NCBI RefSeq assembly: GCF_963924675.1
Contig: NC_089235.1
Coordinates: 54,957,520 to 55,021,519, forward strand
Length of the DNA: 64,000 nucleotides
DNA from: Phocoena phocoena
Taxonomy: Eukaryota; Chordata; Mammalia; Artiodactyla; Phocoenidae
Direction: 5' to 3'
Part shown: piece by piece, positions 12,284-23,340 of the stretch
How positions within the stretch are numbered: the first letter of the stretch is position 1
How the letters are laid out: the number at the start of each line of letters is the position of its first letter
The notes under the pieces: generated by a model
What the model was told of the DNA's origin: nothing
What the model saw: the letters and a program-made list of their open reading frames with translations, nothing else
Databases searched by the model: none
Position numbers and translations under genes: made by a program

Positions 12284-14100
12284 CTAATTATTAAAATTGT
12301 GGCTGATAGGAGATATGGAGTTAACGATGAGGGAAACACATTCCTACAAGGAGGAGACATTTGTATTTTCTTCAGCCACGAGTTGGGTTCTATGTTTTGA
12401 CAGATACACAGAGGGGCAAGTTTGCAAATGTAAAGTTCCCAGAATAATCTGAGATTTGAACACTTCTGAGTGCATATACAAAAAACTCCATAGGAAATCT
12501 AGAGTCTCAATCCTTCCTGTCAGGACCCCTACCTTAGTGTAACATTTTGCTGGGAATGAAAATACAACCTTCTCTGGAGCTCTGCTTCTCTCATAATTAA
12601 GCTTCAGCCCAGATCCTGTATATTTTCTATGTTTCAGGTGCAGTAAATGAGAGTTCCTCTATATGCTGCCAAGGCCATCTGGCTTTCACACTTCAGTTTT
12701 AATTGGAGATTAATCATCCTTATCCTTTCTAAGGCTTCAATTGAATGCAGCAGTAGCCATTGGATTTCATAAAGTTATTCTTACTAATTCTTATGCAACT
12801 CTCAAATCCTAAGCCATTTCACTTTCCATATATTCCCTTTCACTGATATTTCATCTTAGTTCAACAGCAATGGGATTTTAATAATTATACCACTGCCACA
12901 TGGGCTATTAGTGATTCAATTACCACTATTAATGAGGTCTTCACTGACAACCAGCCAGCAAGCAATCCAGCTCTAAACTTCCATTTTCCAGTTGGTTACT
13001 TTGGATGATTCCCAGCTTCAATTGTCTATTGGCCAGGTTCTCTGGGAAGCTGACTCTGAGACTGGGATTTACACACAAGACCTTCTGGTCAGGGGGTGGG
13101 AGTGGGCGTGGGGGGTGTTACTCTCAGGATCTACATTTGTGTTTTTCAGGCCACGTAATAGAATTAGCCAAGGCTCCCCTCATCTGCTCTCCTGCCCCAC
13201 CTTCTATGGCAGCCCTCTCTAAAGAACTCCCCCTCCCCCCCAGTAAAGGCCCTGTTCCTGAGGCGAAGGCTTCTGGTAAATGTAGTCCAAGGTCCCAATG
13301 GGCCTGCTCTGAGTCCCTCTTCCAGCTCTTGGATTGGTTCAGACCTTATAATTGCAGGATTTATAATGGTTGCAGGGCCTCTCCCATTTGGTTCTGTAAT
13401 TAGCCCTAAGCCAGAACACTTCGTGAAAGTGAGAAGAACCCAGGGATGTTCATTCTTTCTTCTCCTTCTACGATCTCTGCAGCATGATGAGGTAATAGGA
13501 TTATAATTATGACATAAAACAGGCAGGAAGCAAACGGGTAGGAAAAAGATGTTGAGGGTACAATATTTCCTCTGCAGGAAATAGAAAGCACATTTTCTTA
13601 AATCTCCATCACTACCACCACCTCCTACCTCAGCCTCAGTATTAAATCCTTTTGAAAAGGAACAATGTAGACATTAGAAGGTGAAGAGGCTGGGAAATAG
13701 CTAGATGATTTCTAGCTCTTATGTAAATTTGAGTCTCAGCTAGCATCAAAGATAATTCAGAAAGACTGACAAAATGATGTAAAAAGAGAATTTAAAGCAA
13801 TGCCTTCATGTTGTGAACTCTTCATAGGACAGAGTTTTGAGTTCTTTCTTGATTGGAAAGTAGTAGTAATACAAGTAGTCGTTACTATTACACTTAGCAA
13901 CAAATCCCTTGAAAGACATCTGGTTTCTCTAAATATTTTGTGTCCCACTGAAGTCTGGATAGGTAAAATAGCTGTGATCAGCTTGAAAGTAGAGCCAGTG
14001 TTGTGGATCTTTCCCGTGAGCAAGGGAATGTGGGAGGCAGGAGCCACTAAGTCTTCAAACTGGGGTAGAAGTGGGGTCAATCTGTTTGGGGCAGGGGATT
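12284..14100. other. Non-coding; unclassified GC-richer block at about 13026-13400
   Basis: Mostly unique sequence. The block near 13026-13400 is GC-richer, with 'ttctctgggaagctgactctgag' at its left end and polypurine and polycytosine runs. It may be an old interspersed element that I cannot name. Open frames across it show no domain and stop within the block. Confidence 0.4.
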
Positions 14101-14700
14101 CTTTTCTCTCATTAAGTTTGTTTTAATGAGCTTCAAAATTTTGAGAGATTTTTGGTCCTTGTTTTTATTTAAAAAGTACTGATTTTAAAAACTAATGATT
14201 TAAAACTGCCCCCCACAATGGTCTGTAAATTATCCTCCTCCCAAAGGTTTTACTACAGATGGTTATCATTAATCTCTTTTACTATTAAACTTAAATGGGC
14301 AATTAAAACAAACAGTTCTAAGACCATTTTTTCCACCACTGATTAAGACTGTGGTGGCAGGTGTTACAGATAATATTCACTTAACCTTCTGAGCTTTCTG
14401 AGCAGACTTGGTGACATTGCTAGCTCTAGCAGTCTTCCTGTCCAGTGCTTGGAAGATACCCACAGCAACAGTCTATCTAATATCAAGAACAGCAAAACAA
14501 CCCAGAGGAAGCTAGTCAGAGAAACACTCAACACACATGGACTTCCAGATGATGGCTTTAGAGCCATCATCCAGCTTCTTAGCAGAATAATGAAAAATCC
14601 TCCTCCAGCTCAGCAAACTTGCAAGCAATGAGAGCTGTGTGACAAGCCAGCACAGGTACATTGCCAGCACTGATTTGGTCTAGATGATTCAGGATAATGC
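14101..14700 (-). pseudogene. EEF1A1 processed pseudogene, part 2 (coding end plus 3' UTR)
   Basis: On the minus strand this reads from the 'attatcctgaatcatctag' part of the EEF1A1 coding sequence through the stop codon (about 14370), then through the EEF1A1 3' UTR: 'aactgtttgttttaattgcccatttaag', 'agtttttaaaatcagtacttttta', 'gctcattaaaacaaacttaatgag'. It ends in a short A-rich tail. It carries the same internal deletion as 11271-11640. It lacks the upstream coding part that the plus-strand piece has, and the plus-strand piece lacks the 3' UTR present here. Together the two would account for one continuous truncated retrocopy. Confidence 0.88.
14339..14700 (-). repeat. Right arm of the EEF1A1 inverted repeat
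   Basis: Reverse complement of 11271-11640, about 97-98% identical by eye. The 2.7 kb between the arms contains the EEF1A1 3' UTR (inverted), the MLT1-like LTR and unique DNA. Confidence 0.88.
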
Positions 14701-15815
14701 TTGCTTTTATATTATATTGCTAAAATAGCACAGGTATTAGATTTTCCAATAAAACTCTCATGAGTCAAAGATTGTAGTATCAAGCTTTTCAAATAAGTAC
14801 AAGGTAAAATATGAAGAGGGTCAGGACTTATGGCATGATGCCCCTCCGTCTTTCCTTTTCTCATCTGATATGGACTGGCCCAGATTAAAAGCTACATTTC
14901 TAAATTAGGTGGGCAGTAACTATACTGACACAGGAGCCAGGATCTGAAACATCTCAATTTTATACTCAGATAGCTAAATGGCTTACCTAACATTTTCCAG
15001 GAAGTCATACCTCAAAAATTCACATATTGCAGAGTTATTTACTATAAGTAATCCTAGACGAATGGGTACTGTCTACTAAAAGCAAGTCATCAAAAGAGCA
15101 CTCCCCAATTAATCTCTTGGACATAAACTTCAATCTCAGATTCTGTTTCCCAGAGTACTCCAAAGCTCACTTTTTAATATTTTGATTTTTAAAATTATGA
15201 AACATCTGATAGATTTGTATGTTCTGGTAAAAAAAAACAGGAAATAGAAATTTTTTCTTTACCAAAATCATGTGAAACTATTGTTCATGGTCAACGTGTA
15301 CTTGTATTGAATTAATCCATTTCTCAGATCACTGACTTCTTATCAAAGATATTGGAATGTAGAGAGATTTTTCAAAATAAATGTTATAGTAAATGTCCTA
15401 TACATGGATGGCATATCTTTATTTAGTTTTTTAATACCCAGAGGTTATTTCCAGGTGTCATCTAGATAAGTAAATCATAAATAGTGGATTAGATCATTTC
15501 TTCAAATTCTGGACGATAATTGTAATTTTACTCACTAACTCTAGTACTCAGTATTGTTTTCTTTTTTACTATTTTGGTCATGATTAGGGTCTCTGAGCTC
15601 TATCATTTACAATGTCCAGTTTTTAGTGGTCTGTACTGTATGTGATGTATTTAGTCAAGAATGGCTTTTTTACAACAGCTGCACAAATTAATTCCAAAAC
15701 TCACCTAGGGAAACATTAAAACATTTCCAACCTAGAAAACTCATATTTATGTCCCTTATTCAAAAATTAGTCTTTCTCTTTGAATGTAATCCCACCATTT
15801 AAAAAAACAAAACAA
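14701..15815. other. Unique non-coding DNA
   Basis: AT-rich sequence without recognised genes or repeats. Confidence 0.55.
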
Positions 15816-16018
15816 GAGCTTCCCTGGTGGCGCAGTGGTAGAGAGTCCGCCTGCCGATACAGTGGACACGGGTTCGTGCCCTGGTCCGGGAAGATCCCAC
15901 ATGCCGCGGAGCGGCTGGGCCCGTGAGCCATGGCAGCTGAGCCTGTGCGTCCGGAGCCTGTGCTCCACAACGGGAGAGGCCACAGCAGTGAGAGGCCCAC
16001 ATACCGCAAAAAGAAAAA
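15816..16018 (+). mobile_element. CHR-type tRNA-derived SINE
   Basis: A complete copy: GAGCTTCCCTGGTGGCGCAG at the start, B box GGTTCGTGCCC, terminal TACCGC and a tail of A with G interruptions. Target duplication is hard to define because the flanks are themselves A-rich (AACAAAACAA-type on both sides). It faces the minus-strand copy at 16198-16403. Confidence 0.9.
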
Positions 16019-16193
16019 AAATAAAACAAAACAAAACCTTATCTCATCCAAAATACCTAAACTCTGGCATACAGCTTAGGGTCCCTCCTGACAGTTCTGA
16101 TATTTTAATGAATCTGGAGAGAAAGATTAAGGCTTATTGCCCCTACCTTTGATGGGTACTGACTATCTGCCTCAGAGTTTATAAGGCAAATAT

Positions 16194-16197
<4 letters not shown>

Positions 16198-16226
<29 letters not shown>

Positions 16227-16403
16227 GGTACGCGGGCCTCTCACTGTTGCGGAGCACAGGCTCCGGACGCGCAGGCTCAGCGGCCATGGCTTATGGGCCT
16301 AGCCGCTCCGTGGCATGTGAGATCTTCCCGGACCGGGGCACGAGCCCGTGTCCCCTGCATCGGCAGGTGGACTCTCAACCACTGCGCCACCAGGGAAGCC
16401 CCC
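16198..16403 (-). mobile_element. CHR-type tRNA-derived SINE with small internal deletion
   Basis: On the plus strand it starts with a long T run, then GCGGTACGCGGGCCTCTCAC, and ends CACCAGGGAAGCCC. About 15 bp present in sister copies ('gtggcctctcccgtt') are missing; the deletion falls between two GTTG copies, so slippage is likely. The target duplication AAGGCAAATATTCTT is at 16183-16197 and 16405-16419. Confidence 0.93.
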
Positions 16404-16419
16404 AAAGGCAAATATTCTT

Positions 16420-17237
16420 AAATTTTAAAAGAGATGGATGAGTAAGGTGGTCCTTTAGATTCAGGGAGAACTTCATTCTTAAAATTTACAGCTCTTGATC
16501 TTGGTGCTATCCCTCTTGGCTTCTTTCCCAGAACTTTTTACTGTCCAAGTTGATCATCTGTCAAGGCTTTTGACCTAGATATAGTTGATTCTGAGAGTTT
16601 AACTCTTTCTGCCATTGAACGAATCACTTTAAATTTTATTAATTCTCTACTATGGTTTTTATGGTTTTAAGGAACTAATTTTCTAAAGAAAAATACTATG
16701 ATCAGGTAGTTTGTCCAGAATATATAATGCATCATGAACAGAGCAAGAAATTGGCTACTCAGAATCATTCCCATTAGTCCTTTCTCCAGGAATTTCTTGA
16801 ACATTAATCCTGTCTCTGTTAAAAACTGCTTTAATAGAGAATATGAATGTCATGAAGCAGATTTAAGATACCAATTTCTTTGCAATTAAAGAAGAAAATT
16901 ATTCAAGCAGTTCAGAATACCAGACTCTGGATGACCTGAGTAATAGATTAAAGTGATAGTATCCTACTTTCTACATCTTTAAATCCTGTACTTTATCATT
17001 TTTCCATGGATAAGTTTAGTCTTCTATACCCCCAAATTGTAGCCACCAAAATCTCCATTATCTTTTATCACCAAAAAGATAGGAAAATAGAAATTAAGAA
17101 AGAAAGAGAAAAAAGAGAAGAGAAAAAATTTTTAGCCACATGTGAACATGTTATTTTAAGCTATTATCGAGGAATATTGTCACTGAGATTCCTAATAGCT
17201 CCAGCACTCACTGAAAAAAAAAAAGGTCATAATAACC
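16420..17237. other. Unique non-coding DNA
   Basis: No gene or repeat family was recognised. An A- and G-rich stretch near 17090-17130 gives a lysine- and glutamate-rich open frame of no significance. Confidence 0.55.
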
Positions 17238-17777
17238 CTAATTCATTGCTGGTGGGAATGCAAAATAGTATAGCCACTTTGAAAGACAGTTTGGTAGTTT
17301 TTTACAAAACTAAACACTCTTACCATACAAATCAGCAATTGCACTCTGTTATTTATTTACCCAAATGAGTGGAAAACTTAAGTTCACACAAAATCCTGCA
17401 AAGGCGGTAAACAGCAGCTATCTTTATTCATGAATGCCAAAACTTGGAAACAACCAAGAGGTCCATCGTAGGTGAATGGTTAAGTAAATTGTGATACATC
17501 CAAACAGTGGAATATTATTCAGTGCTAAGAAGAAATGAGCTATCAAGCCATGAAAAAACATGGAGGAACCTTAAATGCATATTACCAAGTGAAAGAAGCC
17601 AATATGAAAAGGCTACATATACTGTGATTCCAATGGTATGACATTCTGAGAAAGGCAAAACTATGGACACAATAAAAAGATCAGAGGATGCCAAAGGAAA
17701 AAGAGATGAATAGGCAGAGCACAGAGGATTTTTAGAGCAGTTAAACTATTCTGTATGATACTATTATGATTGATACA
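17238..17777 (+). mobile_element. Old L1 3' UTR fragment
   Basis: The order of motifs is that of L1M 3' UTRs: 'attgctggtgggaatgcaaaatag', 'gacagtttggtag', 'tggaatattattcagtgctaa', 'gctatcaagccatgaaa', 'ctgtgattccaatggtatgacattc', 'aggcagagcacagaggatttttag'. It ends abruptly at 'gattgatacatgtc', where a minus-strand L1 begins. Confidence 0.82.
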
Positions 17778-19165
17778 TGTCTTTTCTTGAGGTATAGTCA
17801 ATTTACAATATGTTAATAGTAGGTGTACAACATAGTAATTCAAAAATTTTATAGACTATACTCCATTTGAAGTTATAAAATATTGGCTAAATTCCATGTG
17901 GTGTACAATATACACTTGTAGCTTATTTATTTTAAACATCGTAGTTTCTGCCTCTTTATTCCTTACTCCTATCTTTCTCCTCCCTCCTTCCCTCTCCCCA
18001 CTGGTAACCACTAGTATGTTCTCTATATCTGTAAGTCTATTTCTGTTTCATTATATTCATTTGTTTGTTTCATTTCTTAGATTCCACATATAAGTGATAA
18101 CACACGGTATTTCTCTTTCTCTCTCTGACTTACTTCATTAAGCATAGTACCCTCCAGGTCCATCCATGTTGTTGTAAATGGCAAAGTTTCATTTTTAAAA
18201 TGAGTGAGTAATATTCTATTTTGTATGTATATACCAGATCTTCTTTATCCATTCATCTGTTGGTGGACACTTAGGTTGCTTCCATATTTTGGCTATTGTA
18301 AATAATGCTGCTATGAACATTGGGTTACATGTATCTTTTCAAATTAGTGTTTTCATTTTATTTGGATATATACTCAGGTATGGAAGTGCTGACTCACGTG
18401 GTAGTTCTGTTTTTAATTTTTTGAGGAATCTTCATACTGTTTTCCACAGTGGATGCACCAGTTTACATTCCCACCAACAGTGTACAAGTGTCTACTTTTT
18501 TCCAGATCCTCAGCAACATTTGTTATTTGTGTTCTCTTTGATGATAGCCATTCTGACAGGTGTGAGGTGATTACTCATTGTAGTTTTGATTTGCGTTTCT
18601 CTGATGATTAATGATGTTGAGCATCTTTTCATGTCCTTGTTGGACATCTGCATATCCTCCTTGGAAAAATATCTGTTCAGATCTTCTTCCCATTTTTTAA
18701 TCATTTTTTTTGTTATTGAGTTGCATGAGCTGTTTATATATTTTGGATATTAATCCTTCATTGGTCATATCATTTTCAAATATTTTCTCCCATTCTGTAA
18801 GTTGTCTTTTTATTTTGTCAATGGTTTCCTTTGCTGTGAAAAAGCTTTTACGTTTAATTAGGTCCCATTTGTTTATTTTTGCTTTTGTTTCTTTTGCCTT
18901 AGGACACACATCCAAAAAATATTACTACAATTTATGTCAAAGAATGTTCTGCATATGTTTTCTTCCAGGAGTTTTATGGTTTTCAGTCTTACATTTAGGC
19001 TTTTAATACATTTTGAATTTATTTTTGTATATGGTGTGAGAAAATGTTCTAATTTCATTATTTTACGTGTAGCTGTCCAGTTTACCCAGCACCACTTATT
19101 GAAGAGACTGGCCTTTCCTGATTTATATTCTTGCCTCCTTTGTCATAGATTAAGAAACTGGAAAC
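17778..19165 (-). mobile_element. L1 fragment: 3' UTR and C-terminal ORF2
   Basis: Read on the minus strand, the C-terminal part of L1 ORF2 comes first (from about 19165), with peptides such as '[10 protein letters not shown]' and '[20 protein letters not shown]'. The 3' UTR follows and ends in a short T run on the plus strand near 17778. The element is 5' truncated within ORF2. Stops and frameshifts break the frame, so no ORF2 protein (endonuclease/reverse transcriptase) is encoded. It abuts the tail of a plus-strand L1, so the two are head-on. Confidence 0.85.
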
Positions 19166-19169
19166 GATT

Positions 19170-20864
19170 ATTTCTTAGTGTTGACAAATAAGGAAAAAGA
19201 CTAAGTAAGCATGATTTCTGATTTCAGGTGTTACAGTATCGTGTGAAATTTTAAAATGTGACCAATTGCATGAAAGGCTTCCTTGAAGAAATATGTGCTG
19301 GCACTAAGAACTTTCTCATCTATTAATTTTAACATGGGCATAGTGCTGAATTCTCCTGTAAATGTGTCATTAGAAGTCAGCCAATGGAGCTTGTGCTCAG
19401 CACCCAGAACTGAGCAGTCCATGGTCTTGGTTGCAATAATGTGATAGTAGGGATAACAATCTGAATAAATGTATCCTCTTTAAATATTTGTAAGAGTATT
19501 TCTCAGGTGAGACCCACTACAGAACGGAAGTTTTAGAGATCACAAAACTGCAATAATTTTGAATTGCAAAGCTGCATATGTCTCTTTTAGGTCAACTTCT
19601 GCCACCTAGTAAATTGCAACTTTAGTATGTTAAATGGTGCTTGGTAGCCTAAAAAAGTTAATTAGCTTCCAAAGTATTTAACTTATTTTTACGGAGTGAC
19701 TTACTGGAAGAATCTTGCTGATTTTGGAGTATAATATGAATATATTACTATTATTAATAAAACTATGTGATATTATTTCATGATTTGACATTAACTTGTG
19801 TATTCTAAAGACATAAAACACTAAATTAATTTTTCCTGAGCAGCAGGCTGCCATTTAGTGCCCAGAAGTAATTTACAACTAATACCTGATGCCTTAAGAC
19901 TTCCATAGCTCCTGAGAATAAACAGTATATCCCTAGAATATTTTTCTCATCATCATTTATCATTATGCCTAGTATTATGAAAGTGAAGCATATAATTATA
20001 GCTTTTTCAGTATATCATTCTCATTTCTTTTTTATAATCTGTTTTTGTATTTCATGTGAAAAAAATCACCACTTACATTGTTCTGCATTTCATTCTTTTA
20101 TTTGGATAGTTAGATTTTAACCTAAGTTATTAAACACGTTATACTCCTCTAGTTATCTCTATCAGTACCAACTACAGGAGAAAAAAAGCACATGAAGACT
20201 TGCCAATTGTTTTTGTTTTACCTGTTATTTAATTTTACTCATATTTTAAAAAGCAGGCATTTGAAAAACTGAACTATCCTATCTATACCTTTGCTTCCTG
20301 TTTTTCTAGGTTTTCCACACTTTATATTTAAAACATATTTATAACAGAAATACCATGTCTAAAACAGTTTAGAAAACACAGTTTAACTGTTTTAATAGCA
20401 CAATGTATAATCTAGTTCTGTTACAGTGCCAGGAATTCATGGGAATTTCTTGCTATGTACAAGGAAGAAATCGTTTCTACTCTTGTTTTATCTTCAGCTT
20501 TGAAGTTACATCCTCTTGATCCTCTTGACTTTTACCTGAATGCTTAAGTATGCTTTAAACCCTGAGTCACACTTGACCTTGGTTGTGGTCTGTAGTTCAA
20601 TGACTCAATATCGAGTAGGTCTGAACTTGTTTTTTGTAAAAGATGCTTCCAATAAGTATGTTACTTCTTTAGCCTTCTGTGTAATTTTCTCTTGTTTAGG
20701 ACCTAAAAACCTTAAATAGATGGTCTTTCCTCTATATCCCATGAATCCTGAATGTGTAGTAATAAATTTGTTTGGGGTTAGTTCTTCTTTATTAAAAAAT
20801 AATTTTTTACAGAGTGCACACTTCTAGGCATTTTATAGAATACAAAGGATATAAATATGAATTT
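19170..20864. other. Unique non-coding DNA with one unexplained minus-strand frame
   Basis: AT-rich sequence. A 63-codon minus-strand frame at 19231-19422 has balanced amino-acid use and lies in a slightly GC-richer patch, but I do not recognise it (see findings). The rest shows nothing. Confidence 0.5.
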
Positions 20865-20874
20865 AAGTGTCCTC

Positions 20875-21132
20875 GGGCTTCCCTGGTGGCGCAGTGGTTG
20901 GGAGCCCGCCTGCTGATGCGGGGGACGCGGGACCATGACCCAGTCTGGGGGGATCCCGCGCGGCTGGGCCCGTGGGCCATGGCCACTGGGCCTGCGTGTC
21001 CGGAGCCTGTGCTCCACGACGGGAGAGGCCACAACAGTGAGAGGCCCATACCACAAATAACAAACAAACAAACAGACATACCAGAACTGCAAATCTCAGT
21101 GAGAAATCAGTGTAGCTCACTTTAAAAAAAAA
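20875..21132 (+). mobile_element. CHR-type SINE with an extra 3' segment inside the target duplication
   Basis: The SINE starts GGGCTTCCCTGGTGGCGCAG. It has a damaged B box (GGGACCATGACCC) and lacks about 12 bp of the body around 'acatgccgcgga'. Its usual end is at about 21055. After a CAAACAAACAAA stretch, about 65 bp of non-SINE sequence follow, ending in CACTTT and then a pure A tail. The target duplication AAGTGTCCTC is at 20865-20874 and again at 21133-21142, after the second A tail, so the extra 65 bp arrived with the SINE. Confidence 0.87.
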
Positions 21133-21142
21133 AAGTGTCCTC

Positions 21143-22740
21143 ACCTTCAAGAAGCTTACTGTCAAGCAGCAATGGCAATTACATAAATAACTTCAGTAAA
21201 TATGAGTGATATGACGTAGACAAGGTATAGAATTGTAAAATATATATATATATATCAATCTAGTAGGGTATTACATTATTAAGATTATATGTAACTTTCT
21301 GTGCTTAGATCTTTATCAGTGGAAGACTCTGAACTGTATTTAATAAATGTTTTGCAGTCTAGAATGATTTCTGACTTAGAATGACTAATGAACCTGACTC
21401 TGAGAGTATTGTTTTTCTGTCCTTTCAAACAAAATGCTCATCTAAAAGTTTTTACAAATTGCTAATGAGTGCAAACCTTTTAGATCAAACCATCCCTGAA
21501 CTTCCTCTGTTATTTGAGTTAATTTTAACAATATTTTCCCAATCTAGCTAATCACATTAATACAAAAGGTCCTGTTCTAACATCTGTCTATTTTAACATA
21601 AATTCTGAAATACTGACATAAATTTCAGAATAAAGTGGACAATATCTTTTTCTTTCTTTTTTTAAACTAAATAACCTCTTCCTTTATTCTTGAAATAGTT
21701 GCTTCTACTAGGTCCTATAGTCCTACTCTTATTCTTACTCTAACCATATGATTCTAGAAAAATCTTTCATATTTTACTATAGTCCCATTAACTGCAAGTT
21801 CTTGGTCCAAGAGAAGGTGCTGATATAAGATAAAATAACCAGAGAACATTTCTGTAATTTCTCAAACTTAATTATTCAAAAATCTTAAGTGGCAGAAATA
21901 TTAAAATATACATCTCAAGACTTGGGCAGCATGAAATTAAAGACAGTATTTGGTGAGGAAAAAATGAAACAACCTTTCAGAGAATTAAAGAGGAAGGAGA
22001 CAGAAATACCTAGAAGCATTTAAGCCTATAGTTACAAATATTACTGTATCCAATTGCATTGTTAAACTTTTTCATTTGACAGCTTTTTTTTATTCTGCTA
22101 CCTTTATTTAAACTAATTCAAGTAACAAAAATTATCATATGCAATCCAAAGAATAATTGAATAATGCATGGATATAAAGCACTAAAAGAATAGATTTTAG
22201 GAAACCATGTTTTGGAGGATAATACTAGAATCTAATATATATGTATCCCCACATGACACACCATTTTTTTCTCATCTTCTTGTGGTAATAATGTTTTCCT
22301 CTAATATTTGGAGCGTGTCAAACAAGTTATGTTTATTTAAAATATCATATACTTATGACATTAAGGTTAATATATGCACATGATATTTAATTCAGTACTT
22401 TAAGATTAAATGATGACAGTTGATGGCATTCACATAAAGTAAACAGCAAATCAGGATCAATATACTGAAATCAATTTTAGAAATGCAATCAAGAAACAAA
22501 GCTGTTTACTTTTTTTAACATTATACACCTATAATTAAGAAAGCACCAGTTTACATTAAGGTAAACAAGAGAGCGGAAAAAACAAGTCACAACTCAGTAT
22601 TCCCCATTTGTTATTATTTATTTTATTTAAACTAAATTATTTAACTTTAAAGTACTCTCCCCAATGACTAGCATTATTTAGAGAGAGTAGTATGGACATT
22701 ATGACAATAAATGTGATATCTTTAGAGTAAGACTTTCATT
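21143..22740. other. Unique non-coding DNA
   Basis: AT-rich, with a short TA run at about 21239-21256. No gene or repeat family was recognised. Confidence 0.55.
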
Positions 22741-23270
22741 TGTGTAGTTTGGGTTCTTGGAGAAGGATATGCTTGACGTGGAGGAGATTTTATTGTGAGA
22801 AATACCCGTGAGGGAAAGTGAGGGTGGGCAGGGAGGCTGGAAGAGATTTCAGACTGCAGTGCAAGTTTGACAACACTGTCAGAGACAGAAGACCTGTCGG
22901 TTGGATAGAAAGAGTCTCAGAGTGCAGTATGGTTATTAGAAATTTTCAGCCAAAGCCACCCATCAGAAGAGTCCCACGTCTTGCAAAAATGAGCCTGCAT
23001 CTGTATCCTTGCTGCATTTAGTCACTGGCTAGAAACAGCCCAGGAGACACCTGGCCTAGTGCAAATGCACTGCTAGATTCAGAGAGCAGAACCTGGGACC
23101 AGCAGTCAATTACACTGCATGAGCAGGAGATCTGAATATTGTATTTTATGCCTGCCACAGTCCATACTTTGTGTCATAGTGGTCTATTTCTCCACATAAG
23201 TTTGGAGAGCAGCTCATCCTTGACTCCTGTGGGCTTCCTTCCCTAAGAGAAAACTCAGAAGACAGAAATG
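22741..23270. other. Unclassified GC-richer block, possible old interspersed repeat
   Basis: Composition differs from the flanks: 'gggttcttggagaaggatatg' at the left, a G-rich stretch near 22810-22850, 'ttttcagccaaagccaccc' in the middle. The pattern recalls old LTR or MER elements, but I could not identify a family or defined ends. Confidence 0.35.
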
Positions 23271-23340
23271 AGTGGGAAGAACTATAAACTGTCACAGCAC
23301 TTGATTTCGTGATTGAAAGTAATTCTCATCCTCTCCTCCA

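Noticed and set aside
13005..13403. 132-codon plus-strand frame in a GC-richer block
   Set aside because: There is no domain and no splice or promoter context, and the cytosine- and purine-rich runs explain the lack of stops.
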